Positions 16,860-25,971 of a stretch of DNA of 64,000 nucleotides are shown in pieces. The DNA comes from Pseudobacteriovorax antillogorgiicola. Lineage in GTDB: Bacteria > Bdellovibrionota_B > Oligoflexia > Oligoflexales > Oligoflexaceae. Each line of letters opens with the position of its first letter. Within the stretch, counting starts at the first letter, position 1. The stretch covers positions 118,407 to 182,406 of the forward strand of contig NZ_FWZT01000017.1 in NCBI RefSeq assembly GCF_900177345.1, in the 5' to 3' direction. The position numbers were made by a program, and so were the translations under genes. The notes beneath the pieces were generated by a model, which did no database searches, had not been told where the DNA came from, and was given only the letters and a program-made list of their open reading frames with translations.

Positions 16860-19233
16860 CAGGTGAACCGCTCTTTTGCCATGCTTGCCCCGCGAGCCCG
16901 AATTTACAGAGTTGTTCAACAACGAACATGGTTTGCTCAGTGGTTACATGACGAAACCGAACCCCGTGGAGATAGCCTTTATTGTCCTGAAACCCCCAGC
17001 GGACCTCAATGGAAATGGTTCCTAAGCCTTGGGCTTCAAGTTTCTTTTTCAGCCTACCATCAGACGAATCAAGATTCAAAGTCAGAACTGCCCCTTTAAC
17101 CAATAGACTTGGTAGTTTGATGCTTAATCCAGTACTGGAGAAGTTCACAAGCTCACCGGTTCCCATGTTCGTCGTCACAATCAAATTATCAGGCAGGTCC
17201 ACGCGCCAGCGCTTTTCAGCGCGGGCCTGATGGGTCGACGATCGATAGGCATTGTTTGCTGCAACCCTCATCTCCAACTCATCCCAATAGGGATCATATT
17301 CCCAAGACTCTACCATTTCATGGTGGTGTTTAATCTCAATCAAACGTTTCTTAAGCCCATCCTGATAAATCCCCAAGGGCTCAACTAATTCGCGAGTGGT
17401 GCCCCCCATCAAAACCGAGTGAGGCTCACAAGCTCCTTCAAGCCGCTTCGCAAAGTTCACCCCATTACCAACCACTGTGAAATCAATACGATTTTCGGTT
17501 CCTAAGTTGCCCAGATACACAGAAGACGTATTGATACCAATGCGAAGCGGGTGAACAGGTTCCTTTTTCTCCGCTGCTGCGAGCATCTTGGGAACGTTTT
17601 CCTTTTGAATTTTGATGGCGCACTCCAAAGCTTTTTCGGCATGATCGAAAGTCGTTTCATCCCTTTCTAGGGAGTAACCAAAAAAGCAGAGAAGTCCATC
17701 GCCTAAGTTTTTATTTACAATCCCGCCGTACTCGTGAACGATCCGTGATATTTCAGACAAGGTTTGTTTTAGGGAGTCGAACGCAATTCGAGGCAGTTGA
17801 TTCTCCGCAAGAAGGGAGAAGCCCACCACATCAATAAACATCACCGTAACAACTCGCTCCCTTGCTTCAAAGTTAACACGATTTGGTTCTCGGGCAAGAG
17901 TCTCCAATTCTCTGGGCCGAATACTACCCTCAAGCGCATTGCGAATGTATTGAGACTTTTTCTCAGCAACTCGCGATTTCTCGACAAAAATGGTGATCAG
18001 AGGGCCTATGAAGCTGATCGCTGGAAACACCAAAGGCACCAATAGCCCCTTGAAAGCAAATAGATACATGGCAATGCTAACCCAAGCACTCAAGCCAACA
18101 ACGATCGATAGAGCAAAGCCAATCGAATTCACTTTCACCGCTAGAGCTGCACCAAGGCAAGCAGCAATAACGATAAATGTCCTCTTGTAGTTGATTGGCA
18201 CCAGCCAATCTTGATTCAAAATGCTATTAAGAACCGACAAGTGAGTATAGCCCGCAGGCATTGGCCCAAACGGAGTTTGTTTGAAGTCGGTATTACCGGT
18301 ATAGAATGCAGGAATGATATAAACATAATCACCCTCGTTAACCAGGTTGAGATACTTTTCCTTGTAGCGATCCTCCATAAGAAATCGAAGCGCCGTTGTC
18401 TTACCTAAGTAGTAACGAAAGGAATTGAAGTTAATAGGGGCTGTTCCATCTTCATAGGTTGATATCTTTGCCTTGCGCAAGTAAAGCTTGCCCTTATAGA
18501 ACTTCGGCTCATCGTCGGCAAAGATCATAAAGTGAGGAATTGCGGTGGTATCGTCGATTCTTAAAAATGGGATGAAGCGGCTATTTCCGGAGTAAAGTAT
18601 CTGACCCACGTGCTTAAAATATGGCCGTAACACTGGGTCCGGCCCGTAGATGTGCCCTCCACGCGCTGGATAGAGGTTCAGGCTCCTAGCGACCTTTTCA
18701 GGATCGCTATATAGATTTTCCGGCAAGTGAATATAGTTTTTTAGCTCGTAAGCAGGGTTATCCAGTGAGATTTTTTGTCGAAACGGCACTACTTTTGGTG
18801 CAGCGAACGCTCCTACTATGACCCGAGACTCGATCGCTGACATGGCCTCAATGGCCTGTTGGGATTCTGCGACACGATCGCTAGGAATATTGGCTATCGA
18901 AAACATGGCATCGATAATGATGGCCTTCGGTTTTCTTCGATCGATATCTAAGAGGAGCTGCGACCATTGCTCCATGGTCAGATTCGGGCTCTTCAGCCAA
19001 GAGACGGTGCTATCGTCAACCCCAAAAACCTTGATTTTCTTATGTAATTCTGGCCCTTTGCTTAACTCATGGCGAAGCCTAAAATAGCTAGGCAGGCTAA
19101 TTTTGTTATCCACGTCGCTTGCGATCTGCGTATCCTGAAATGCAAATAGCAACCCGACCCAGATCAATACGCTGGTCAAAGCCCAAGTGTGGCTTACATT
19201 CGGCTGTTGTAACCACTTGACTTTACTTAGCAT
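16843..19233 (-). CDS. CHASE2 - class III adenylate cyclase - PilZ receptor
   Basis: A 796-residue membrane receptor; the ATG at 19233 is preferred because GGAG lies five bases upstream. Order: N-terminal helix (about 17-32), periplasmic CHASE2 sensor (about 40-335), three helices (about 351-418), cyclase (about 455-640) and PilZ (about 670-785). Cyclase residues are intact: metal Asp in VMFIDVVGFS (468) and NKNLGDG (512), base-selecting Lys 508 and Thr 586 (DFTVVG), and Asn 593 and Arg 597 in VNFAKRLE. The Lys/Thr pair favours ATP over GTP. PilZ has both c-di-GMP-binding motifs, RAEKR (RxxxR, 671-675) and NFSSTG (NxSxxG, 697-702). It should make cAMP in response to a periplasmic signal, modulated by c-di-GMP. 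Confidence 0.85.
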   Translation of the reverse strand: MLSKVKWLQQPNVSHTWALTSVLIWVGLLFAFQDTQIASDVDNKISLPSYFRLRHELSKGPELHKKIKVFGVDDSTVSWLKSPNLTMEQWSQLLLDIDRRKPKAIIIDAMFSIANIPSDRVAESQQAIEAMSAIESRVIVGAFAAPKVVPFRQKISLDNPAYELKNYIHLPENLYSDPEKVARSLNLYPARGGHIYGPDPVLRPYFKHVGQILYSGNSRFIPFLRIDDTTAIPHFMIFADDEPKFYKGKLYLRKAKISTYEDGTAPINFNSFRYYLGKTTALRFLMEDRYKEKYLNLVNEGDYVYIIPAFYTGNTDFKQTPFGPMPAGYTHLSVLNSILNQDWLVPINYKRTFIVIAACLGAALAVKVNSIGFALSIVVGLSAWVSIAMYLFAFKGLLVPLVFPAISFIGPLITIFVEKSRVAEKKSQYIRNALEGSIRPRELETLAREPNRVNFEARERVVTVMFIDVVGFSLLAENQLPRIAFDSLKQTLSEISRIVHEYGGIVNKNLGDGLLCFFGYSLERDETTFDHAEKALECAIKIQKENVPKMLAAAEKKEPVHPLRIGINTSSVYLGNLGTENRIDFTVVGNGVNFAKRLEGACEPHSVLMGGTTRELVEPLGIYQDGLKKRLIEIKHHHEMVESWEYDPYWDELEMRVAANNAYRSSTHQARAEKRWRVDLPDNLIVTTNMGTGELVNFSSTGLSIKLPSLLVKGAVLTLNLDSSDGRLKKKLEAQGLGTISIEVRWGFQDNKGYLHGVRFRHVTTEQTMFVVEQLCKFGLAGQAWQKSGSPDDQAS

Positions 19234-19344
19234 TAGCACTCCATTCCTATTCATCAGGTTTATCGGAAGGATGGAGCAATACCTGAGTTTTTTAAGGAAA
19301 ATAAGTGCTTAAACAGTGTTACTATTGTACAAGTGAGAGGCTAA

Positions 19345-20991
19345 ATGTTTCAGCGGAGGACACCTTTGACTCATCGAATTCTCTTGAGCATCGCGCTTTT
19401 GCTCCCTATGATCCTGGAAGCAAAGACCCTCAACATCGCGATGAAGCAGCACATGCAATCGTTCTATCCCATTCAGCAGAGCCCTGGGGATAGTAACTTC
19501 ATAAGAAATCTGGTTGTTCCTCCCATCATTGCGATCAATCAAAACCAGCAATGGACCTGCATTATATGCTCTCATTTGCCAAAACTATCAAATCAGGGCG
19601 TGGAGGTTTTTGAAGAACCTGATGAAAATGGCTTTATCATGGTCAGCCACTGGCAGATTTCAAGACGCTATCAGTGGGATGATGGCAAGCCACTTTCTGG
19701 ATTCGATGTTAAGTTTACAATTGAGCACATGAAAAAACAGGGTCATCATTTTCCAGAGCTTAAGATCACTATAAATCACAAAAACCCTCGTAAGTTTTCC
19801 ATGTGGATGAAAGAAGCTAGGCCAGATTTTTATCAGACTCTCGCGATTTCACTATTACCACACCAGAAAGCACAGCTCCTTAAGGCCATTTCACGCAACC
19901 CTAAACAAGCAAATCAACAGATCAGCCTTTCTCAAGGCCTTTCCTATGGCCCCTATCGTCTAGAACAAGATAGCAAGACGATGACCCTAAGGGAAAATCG
20001 ATACTATCAGGGTCTCAAAAATGACTTTAAATCCATTCACATCACCTTCGTAAATTCTGCCAAGGACCTTTTTCGAGCCCTTAAATCAGGTGCCATCGAT
20101 ATGGTTGCTGATGGTGAATTGGACTATGATGATATCAAGCCATTGCTAAGTGATAACAAGATCAAGTCGCAATGGAAGCTAGCTCATTCACTCAGCCCAA
20201 CAACTGATATCCTCTACTTCAACCTTAGAAACCCCTATCTTGCAGATCAGCAGGTACGCAACGCCATTTTCCATAGCATCGATAGGGAAAGCCTACTCTC
20301 GGATATTTTCGACAACTACGGCTCAGTCGCACCTATCCCACCTTTTTTAGGCAGTGCTTATCCAAGCCGTGCATCAGACTACCAATTGCTCAAGGCTCGT
20401 CGTATCTTAAGCTCCTCAGGCTGGCAACTCATTGATGGGGAACGGATTAAGAATGGCGCTCGTTTGAAGCTGGATCTCGTCTATCATCGCACTACCTTGA
20501 AGCATAAAATCGCGAGCCGGATTCGTTCCAACCTAGCTGCCTCAGGCATCATTGTGCAACTCCGGCCTATGAAGTCCGTCGAAGCAGTTCTCGAACAGGT
20601 GCGCAAAGGACTTTACAAAGATATGGCTTTGCTATCGCTCAAAGTCTTTCCAGATATGCCACTCAAATCACTATTCCACTCAGAGTACATCCCCAACTCA
20701 GAAAACGACTACTACGGATGGAACCTTGGATTTTGGAACAATAAAAGAACGGATCGAGTTCTTGACGAGATTAGCCAGGCGTTTGACGAAGGGGAGCGAC
20801 GCAAGTTGATGCAGCGCTTTTCACAGATTTATCAGGAAGACTTACCTGCAGTCCCACTGTTGATAAGGCCACATTTCGGGATTTTGAACACGAATCTAGT
20901 GAATGTTCATTTCCCTGGTCACGGCTATCATAGTAGCTTGTTTTCATCTGGCTGGAGCACCTTGGAAGATGATGATAAGGGAATTTTCTAG
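19345..20991 (+). CDS. periplasmic oligopeptide-binding protein (SBP family 5), orphan
   Basis: A 548-residue solute-binding protein of the OppA/DppA type. A signal peptide (about 1-26, LLSIALLLPMILEAKT) is followed by the family layout: WQISRRYQWDDGKPLSGFDV near 110, the segment around YGPYRLEQDSKTMTLREN near 200, and DILYFNLRNPYLADQQVRNA near 290, where the partner residues of the SBP_bac_5 signature sit. AGAGG precedes the ATG. Normally such proteins feed an Opp/Dpp permease, but no permease or ATPase gene is next to it. It is divergent from the cyclase gene. It may serve a transporter elsewhere or act as a sensor ligand-binding protein. Confidence 0.85.
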   Translation: MFQRRTPLTHRILLSIALLLPMILEAKTLNIAMKQHMQSFYPIQQSPGDSNFIRNLVVPPIIAINQNQQWTCIICSHLPKLSNQGVEVFEEPDENGFIMVSHWQISRRYQWDDGKPLSGFDVKFTIEHMKKQGHHFPELKITINHKNPRKFSMWMKEARPDFYQTLAISLLPHQKAQLLKAISRNPKQANQQISLSQGLSYGPYRLEQDSKTMTLRENRYYQGLKNDFKSIHITFVNSAKDLFRALKSGAIDMVADGELDYDDIKPLLSDNKIKSQWKLAHSLSPTTDILYFNLRNPYLADQQVRNAIFHSIDRESLLSDIFDNYGSVAPIPPFLGSAYPSRASDYQLLKARRILSSSGWQLIDGERIKNGARLKLDLVYHRTTLKHKIASRIRSNLAASGIIVQLRPMKSVEAVLEQVRKGLYKDMALLSLKVFPDMPLKSLFHSEYIPNSENDYYGWNLGFWNNKRTDRVLDEISQAFDEGERRKLMQRFSQIYQEDLPAVPLLIRPHFGILNTNLVNVHFPGHGYHSSLFSSGWSTLEDDDKGIF

Positions 20992-21010
20992 CGAGTTTGA
21001 TCAACTTGCT
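20990..21010. terminator. stem-loop over two convergent stop codons
   Basis: AGCGAGTT (20990-20997), loop TGATC, then AACTTGCT (21003-21010), eight pairs counting one G-U. It includes the last bases of the peptide-binding gene stop and the stop of the convergent barrel gene. Only a short TT follows, so intrinsic termination is uncertain. Confidence 0.35.
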
Positions 21011-22149
21011 TTAAATGTAACCTTGATGATCACCCCCGTTTCTTTAGCCGAATAGCTTTCATACTCCCGATTACCTAACTTCTGAGTATTGTCGATAATG
21101 GAACTTTGCTCGCGATCGGTAATATGATAGCTCAACTCCATTGCAAAGCGATTCTTAGTATACATTCCTCCAATATGAAATTGAAGGTATCGAAAGGAAG
21201 GCACGTTTTCTCTATCGTCACCTGGTAAGCCGTCCTCATTGAAATGAAACACTGATTCCTGTTGAGCTAAACTTGCTAAAATCGAGAGCTGAGGCTTAAC
21301 TCGATGAATGACTCCCAGTCGAAAATTTTGAATCTTTGCCAAATATTGATCTAGATCTATACCGTTGAGTGAAATATTTCGCATATCAACGGGGCTGGTT
21401 GATAATTCAAGGCGATCGTCTTTCCGATAGAACCACCTCGTCGCACCAAGCCCCAGGCTTGTTTTATCGGAAAGCTTGTATTTAAAATCCAAACCTCCTG
21501 TACCCGACTCAGCCACAATCTTGTTTTCCCCATCAATCAAGGCCTTACCCCTTGTTGGGGGAGCGGTGTAAAGACCCAAACCCATCTTCTGATTGCTGTA
21601 ATAGATTCCGAGCCGATAGCCAGAAAGAAAGGCCTTGTAGTTGGTTCTGTCGTCATCATTCACAAAAAAAGAACCGTTCAGGTGATGAGCAGCTTGTTTG
21701 TACTGATAGTGAAAGCCAAAATTTAGACTAGGCGTCATACTTATAATAAACTTCATAGCATAAATATCATCACGTCTTGTTTCAGTGATCACTCTCGATA
21801 TCAGATCATTGTCAGCATCCAGATCCTGGTTAGCACGTATGTAGGACACTCCAAATGAACCACCTCCGAAAGGCCACATGGCACCAGCGGCTAGAATATC
21901 GTCTTTCAAGCTATAGGATATGTTTTGTCGATTGTTATTCGGAGATGCAACAACAGAGCTTGTTTTAGTATCTTTCAAGGCGATGAATGAATAGTATTTT
22001 TTATTGGGGTCAAGTAGCGCTGGATTATAGATAAACTGATGGTTGCTATCCGCGTCGACGGCCGTCATGATCTTGTATTCGAGGGGATCTCCTATTGCCT
22101 CGATGCTGCAAAGCATAGCCCCAAGGCCGAAGGCTAATCTAAATTTCAT
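21001..22149 (-). CDS. predicted outer-membrane barrel protein
   Basis: A 382-residue exported protein. The ATG at 22149 is preferred over a GTG five codons earlier because GAGGG lies seven bases before it. A signal peptide (MKFRLAFGLGAMLCSIEAIG) precedes a body of alternating strands with many Tyr, Gly and Asn (LGIYYSNQKMGLGLYTAPPT, FAMELSYHI, GVIIKVTF at the end). The terminal aromatic/hydrophobic strand fits a BAM substrate of about 14-16 strands. No named family is recognised. It is last in the block with the DUF1501 protein (27-base gap), so it may be its outer-membrane partner. Confidence 0.62.
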   Translation of the reverse strand: MKFRLAFGLGAMLCSIEAIGDPLEYKIMTAVDADSNHQFIYNPALLDPNKKYYSFIALKDTKTSSVVASPNNNRQNISYSLKDDILAAGAMWPFGGGSFGVSYIRANQDLDADNDLISRVITETRRDDIYAMKFIISMTPSLNFGFHYQYKQAAHHLNGSFFVNDDDRTNYKAFLSGYRLGIYYSNQKMGLGLYTAPPTRGKALIDGENKIVAESGTGGLDFKYKLSDKTSLGLGATRWFYRKDDRLELSTSPVDMRNISLNGIDLDQYLAKIQNFRLGVIHRVKPQLSILASLAQQESVFHFNEDGLPGDDRENVPSFRYLQFHIGGMYTKNRFAMELSYHITDREQSSIIDNTQKLGNREYESYSAKETGVIIKVTFKAS

Positions 22150-22176
22150 GAAAAAAGCCCTCACTGGCTTATCAAA

Positions 22177-23523
22177 TCAAGACTTTAGCTGGGTTAAGGC
22201 TGGAATACTTTCCAAATAACTGCGATATTGGAGGTAGCTAGAACCCAGAGTTAATTCTAACACGCTACCACCAAGATGAGTGGGTTTTAACGTAATTCCC
22301 GAAGAATCTTCCAAACCAGTCGTAGTATTAACGTTGACAGCACGAAGGTCATCGTCCGTGACCCCTACGGCACGACCACCGTTAATGCCGCCGCCAAGCA
22401 TTAGCGCTCCGCCAAAGGGCCAGTGATCACGACCATTGCGAGTGTTGACCTTCGGAGTACGCCCGAAATCTGAATAGACGACAATCAGGGTATTATCCAA
22501 CTGACCTGCGCTACGTAGCTCGGTCATGAAAGTCGATAGCAGGTAATCAAAACGTTCCACAATCGGCTGCATCGATCGTTCCTGATTCGCATGGGTATCG
22601 AAACCGCCGATTCCTAAGTTTACACAGGATACCAGGTCGTTTTTCAACATCTTTAAGGCAAGGGCAAAGGGATCAGACTGCCCAGAGTTCAATGTCGTCG
22701 GAGCATCTACAGTAAATGGCGCTCGGTCTTCGTCCGTGAGAGCTAACTTGGCCCCCACATCGTTTTCAAACTGAACTCTCACTTTAGCCTGGGCATTAGA
22801 CAGATCAGTGAGCCTATCGTTTTCACCCTGAACGGCCTGAGCTTTGGCTATGGAGTTATTCAGATGATCGAGCATAAGAAGCTTCTGGTTCAAGGTTTCA
22901 TCGGTATCAGGGTACATAGAACGATAAAGCTCCAAATTCTGAGCCCGTACCACTGAAACAGGATTGAGAAGTCCACGGTCCGTAATAGGGTCTGAGCCTC
23001 CGTTTAACTGAATGATGGGAATCGTAGCATCACTTTCCGATGCAACAATCGCTGGAATTGATGCTGAATTTACGTTTCCTGCGTTGCTCAAGATACCTGT
23101 ATCCATGTAGACGCTACCCGCCATGTGGGAGGTAGTACCCATATTCAAGCCACGAACCACAAGCATATCATCGCCCTGTTGCGATGCCAAACGGGTCAAC
23201 CATCGACCGACGCGATCGGTGCCGTTCGATAATTGGGGTGCAAGTCCCCAATCGTAGGTCATGTCAATGCCAGAGGTGGACGCTGGCTTAGGATCTGTGA
23301 TCTCAAGAATATCCCAACCACCCCTCATATTGATCCAGACAAGGCGTCTTTGAACAGGAAACGCGGATTGCGCCAAGGCACGCTGCCCAAAGAGACTCGC
23401 CATGCTCATGTACCCTGTAAGGCTAACTCCTGATTGAAGGAGCTGACGACGACTGACTTCTGCAGCGACTTTAGGGTGGTACATCTGCGCGAGAGATATA
23501 TGCTTCTTCTTTTCATTTGACAT
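22177..23523 (-). CDS. Tat-exported DUF1501 protein
   Basis: A 448-residue DUF1501 protein, a family related to the alkaline-phosphatase/sulfatase fold. The N-terminus has a Tat signal, SRRQLLQSGVSLTGYMSMAS (about 24-43), followed by a cleavage region ending ALAQS. The mature start LVWINMRGGWDILEI and the later block VVYSDFGRTPKVNTRNGRDH plus WPFGGALMLGGGINGG (about 355-395) are the family hallmarks, with metal-binding Asp/His positions. Its start follows the previous stop by one base, with GGAG inside the preceding gene. DUF1501 proteins are commonly paired with cytochrome-like PSCyt/DUF1588-type proteins, as here. The reaction is unknown. Confidence 0.88.
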   Translation of the reverse strand: MSNEKKKHISLAQMYHPKVAAEVSRRQLLQSGVSLTGYMSMASLFGQRALAQSAFPVQRRLVWINMRGGWDILEITDPKPASTSGIDMTYDWGLAPQLSNGTDRVGRWLTRLASQQGDDMLVVRGLNMGTTSHMAGSVYMDTGILSNAGNVNSASIPAIVASESDATIPIIQLNGGSDPITDRGLLNPVSVVRAQNLELYRSMYPDTDETLNQKLLMLDHLNNSIAKAQAVQGENDRLTDLSNAQAKVRVQFENDVGAKLALTDEDRAPFTVDAPTTLNSGQSDPFALALKMLKNDLVSCVNLGIGGFDTHANQERSMQPIVERFDYLLSTFMTELRSAGQLDNTLIVVYSDFGRTPKVNTRNGRDHWPFGGALMLGGGINGGRAVGVTDDDLRAVNVNTTTGLEDSSGITLKPTHLGGSVLELTLGSSYLQYRSYLESIPALTQLKS

Positions 23524-23524
23524 C

Positions 23525-25159
23525 TTATTGCTCCAGCCAACATTGTACGTTATCTGCGAACTGCACCAACTCCGAGCTTGAGGGGTTGGGGGGCATAACC
23601 CCGGATCGCATCATACCAAGTGCTACACTACCTAGGGACTGCCACTGCGCTTCGGTCGTGAGATCTTGCCGCGAGCTTCCTGCACTGTGACAGTTCTCAC
23701 AGTAGGTAGAACTTAGAGGTTGAATGTGTGTGGCGTAATCTATGGTTTCATTGCATTCGACAGTTACCGTCGGGATTTCTCCTAATGGCGGATCAGCTAA
23801 GGGGTCGGTAACGATCGCATCACTGCGGGTGCCTTCGATGAAGGCTGGATGGGTAGCGATGGCATAAACTAGCTCGCGGAAGCTATAGTCCGTGGTTTGA
23901 AAGTAGTTTGCCAATGCGTCTCGTAGAGCTTCTTCCTCATTGTAGAAGCCTCGCCCCATAAACCATTCCCAAACGTTCTGCACAGTGCATTTCCCAAAAC
24001 CCGGGAGGTTTTGAATACAGCCCGCAAGCTCCTGAACGGTAGACCCTTGGCAGGTTCCGAAAAAGGTATCAACCTGCGTTGCCTGACCCTCATAGATTTC
24101 AGCTCCTTCGCCCCAAGCCAAAAAAAAGTCAGCCATCGGATCTAAAACCGAATGACAATCGGAGCACCCTGGAGCCTCTCTTAAGTTTCCTGGATCTTGC
24201 GGAAATACAGCAGGTAAGTCTGCTGTAAAGTTGCGACAAAGCAAACGCTTATACAACTCGTTGGCTCGGGTTCGGTGTTTGTCGTATCGCCTTAGCCAAC
24301 CAAAAGAGGATATCACACCACCCCGAGCGTAGTTATCACCTCCAGCCTTGATCAGCTTGAATCTGGTGTCTGTAAGCGGTACTTCAGGGATGAGGTCTAA
24401 GACTTGGGGATTCAGGTTGAGCTGGTCAATCTTAAAGTGATGATCCTGCAAGTAAAAGTGAGCTATGGCTCCATCCACAGCTGTTAGACCAGGCTCAAGA
24501 ATTTTAGTGTAAGGATAGTTTTCGACTGCTACGGCTGTAGCAATCCCTGCTGCCTGCTTGCTGAGCGAATTGATCACAGCAAAGCGCGAATCGAATGTTT
24601 CAGTAGTACCAAGCTCAGAGTTCTTGGCTTCGTTTTCATCCCAATACTGGATAAAGCACTTGCTTAAATCATGACCGCAAGTATTCAGCACAGATGGACA
24701 CACCCAAGCAGAAATACCAGGATACCAGAACACAGACGTGGCTGTTTCCCAGCTCGATGGGCAACCAGCACCTTGGCTTTCTTCTAATTGGCTTGTCCAC
24801 GTACAGCGAAATCGGGCATTCTCGCCAGAACTTCGCCAGCAGGTGATGGATGCAAACTTATCCTGCTTTCCATCGATATCCTCGTTAAGGAGTTCTTCTA
24901 AGTACTCATCGGGCAAACCAACCCCGAAGATCCGTTGGTGATAGCGCAATACTGCATCGTAGAAACGATCGTCCAGAATCATCTGCCTAACGGCATCGCG
25001 ATAAGCCGTATCACTGGCAGCATGGGCTGTAAACTCATCATCGGTTGGGATAGTCCCGTTCAACAAATACTGAGCCCGGCGAAGGGCTTGATTATAGTCT
25101 GCCTGTCCAAGGACTGGCAGCTCTAGTAAAACTATCAGGATATAAATGAAGGGTCGCAT
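23525..25159 (-). CDS. exported di-CxxCH protein, PSCyt/DUF1588-like
   Basis: A 544-residue protein with a signal peptide (FIYILIVLLELPVLGQA). Residues about 25-75 (ALRRAQYLLNGTIPTDDEFT) resemble the N-terminal helical region of DUF1549/DUF1592-type proteins. A haem-binding CxxCH appears in PGCSDCHSVLDPMADFF (about 327-340), as in DUF1588. A second lies in the C-terminal cytochrome-like domain, TYCENCHSAG (about 488-495), with a downstream MPPNPSS that could supply a Met ligand. Eight or more other cysteines lie at about 105-170. It is likely periplasmic and involved in electron transfer to or from the adjacent DUF1501 protein (inference). The ends of the family match are loose. Confidence 0.7.
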   Translation of the reverse strand: MRPFIYILIVLLELPVLGQADYNQALRRAQYLLNGTIPTDDEFTAHAASDTAYRDAVRQMILDDRFYDAVLRYHQRIFGVGLPDEYLEELLNEDIDGKQDKFASITCWRSSGENARFRCTWTSQLEESQGAGCPSSWETATSVFWYPGISAWVCPSVLNTCGHDLSKCFIQYWDENEAKNSELGTTETFDSRFAVINSLSKQAAGIATAVAVENYPYTKILEPGLTAVDGAIAHFYLQDHHFKIDQLNLNPQVLDLIPEVPLTDTRFKLIKAGGDNYARGGVISSFGWLRRYDKHRTRANELYKRLLCRNFTADLPAVFPQDPGNLREAPGCSDCHSVLDPMADFFLAWGEGAEIYEGQATQVDTFFGTCQGSTVQELAGCIQNLPGFGKCTVQNVWEWFMGRGFYNEEEALRDALANYFQTTDYSFRELVYAIATHPAFIEGTRSDAIVTDPLADPPLGEIPTVTVECNETIDYATHIQPLSSTYCENCHSAGSSRQDLTTEAQWQSLGSVALGMMRSGVMPPNPSSSELVQFADNVQCWLEQ

Positions 25160-25180
25160 CGTCCTCTGTTCCCTTATAAA

Positions 25181-25864
25181 TCATAAAAGTAGTGAATTAA
25201 CATCCAGTATCAAAGTCGCACATACCGGAATATAGCTGTCTAAGCTGTAACTGCCGTCGTCTTCAGTGGCTGTTGCAATGATGGACTCAAGACTCGAAAT
25301 GGTATCCGCCTCAATTGCAGATGACGGGACACCCATAAGTCTCTGAGCAAGAAAAAGTATATTGGTTCCCGTATCCGAAGGGTCCGCTGGCAAAATCGTA
25401 TCCCAGCCAGGATGCTGATCTTCACTCGGAGCCACAAGGCCCGTGCAGACTTCTTCCGCAACCTTTAGTTTGGCCAGTAGGGACGTAGCATCGTAGGTGT
25501 TTTGGGGAGTGATGGTAAAATCCTGGTTCGCACCTCCAAGCAGAAGACGGTAGGACTCAACGCGCCCAATTTCGCGAGCGACGGTAGATCCTTGATCACG
25601 ATACTCTAAGAGAAGGTTGCGAACGACCACATCCGGATCGGGTCTGATGCCAGCTGGCGCGTAGCTGGTTGAGATGCCATGAACTTCAGCCAAAGCCGCG
25701 TCGTCGACCCCGCCAGCACGAAGCCCAAGAGATTCACCTACAACACCGGACGTTGTCGACTCCGTTCCCCCTGGGGTCCGCTTTCGAAAAAAGTAACACC
25801 CTGTGATGCTTTCAAATAGCAAGAGACTCACTAAGATTCTTGCCAAAGGTAAGACTTTTCTCAT
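25181..25864 (-). CDS. lipoprotein of unknown function
   Basis: A 227-residue predicted lipoprotein. The signal peptide MRKVLPLARILVSLLLFESI ends in a lipobox with Cys at 23 (SITGCYFF). The mature part is polar, with a Gly/Thr-rich start and a mostly helical body (DPDVVVRNLLLEYRDQGSTV, FLAQRLMGVPSSAIEA) and two cysteines. AGGAGG and AAGGTG both lie before the ATG. It sits 21 bases before the di-CxxCH gene and is probably co-transcribed. No family is recognised. It could tether the cytochrome-like protein to a membrane (inference). Confidence 0.6.
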   Translation of the reverse strand: MRKVLPLARILVSLLLFESITGCYFFRKRTPGGTESTTSGVVGESLGLRAGGVDDAALAEVHGISTSYAPAGIRPDPDVVVRNLLLEYRDQGSTVAREIGRVESYRLLLGGANQDFTITPQNTYDATSLLAKLKVAEEVCTGLVAPSEDQHPGWDTILPADPSDTGTNILFLAQRLMGVPSSAIEADTISSLESIIATATEDDGSYSLDSYIPVCATLILDVNSLLL

Positions 25865-25971
25865 ATCACCTTCGCCTCCTCACTTGAAAGTTCGGAGTCT
25901 CGTAAGTTTTCTTGAGGCATCGGCGAGCGGGGCGATAAATTACTAAATTGAATAGGTTTCTCTAAGGATAT

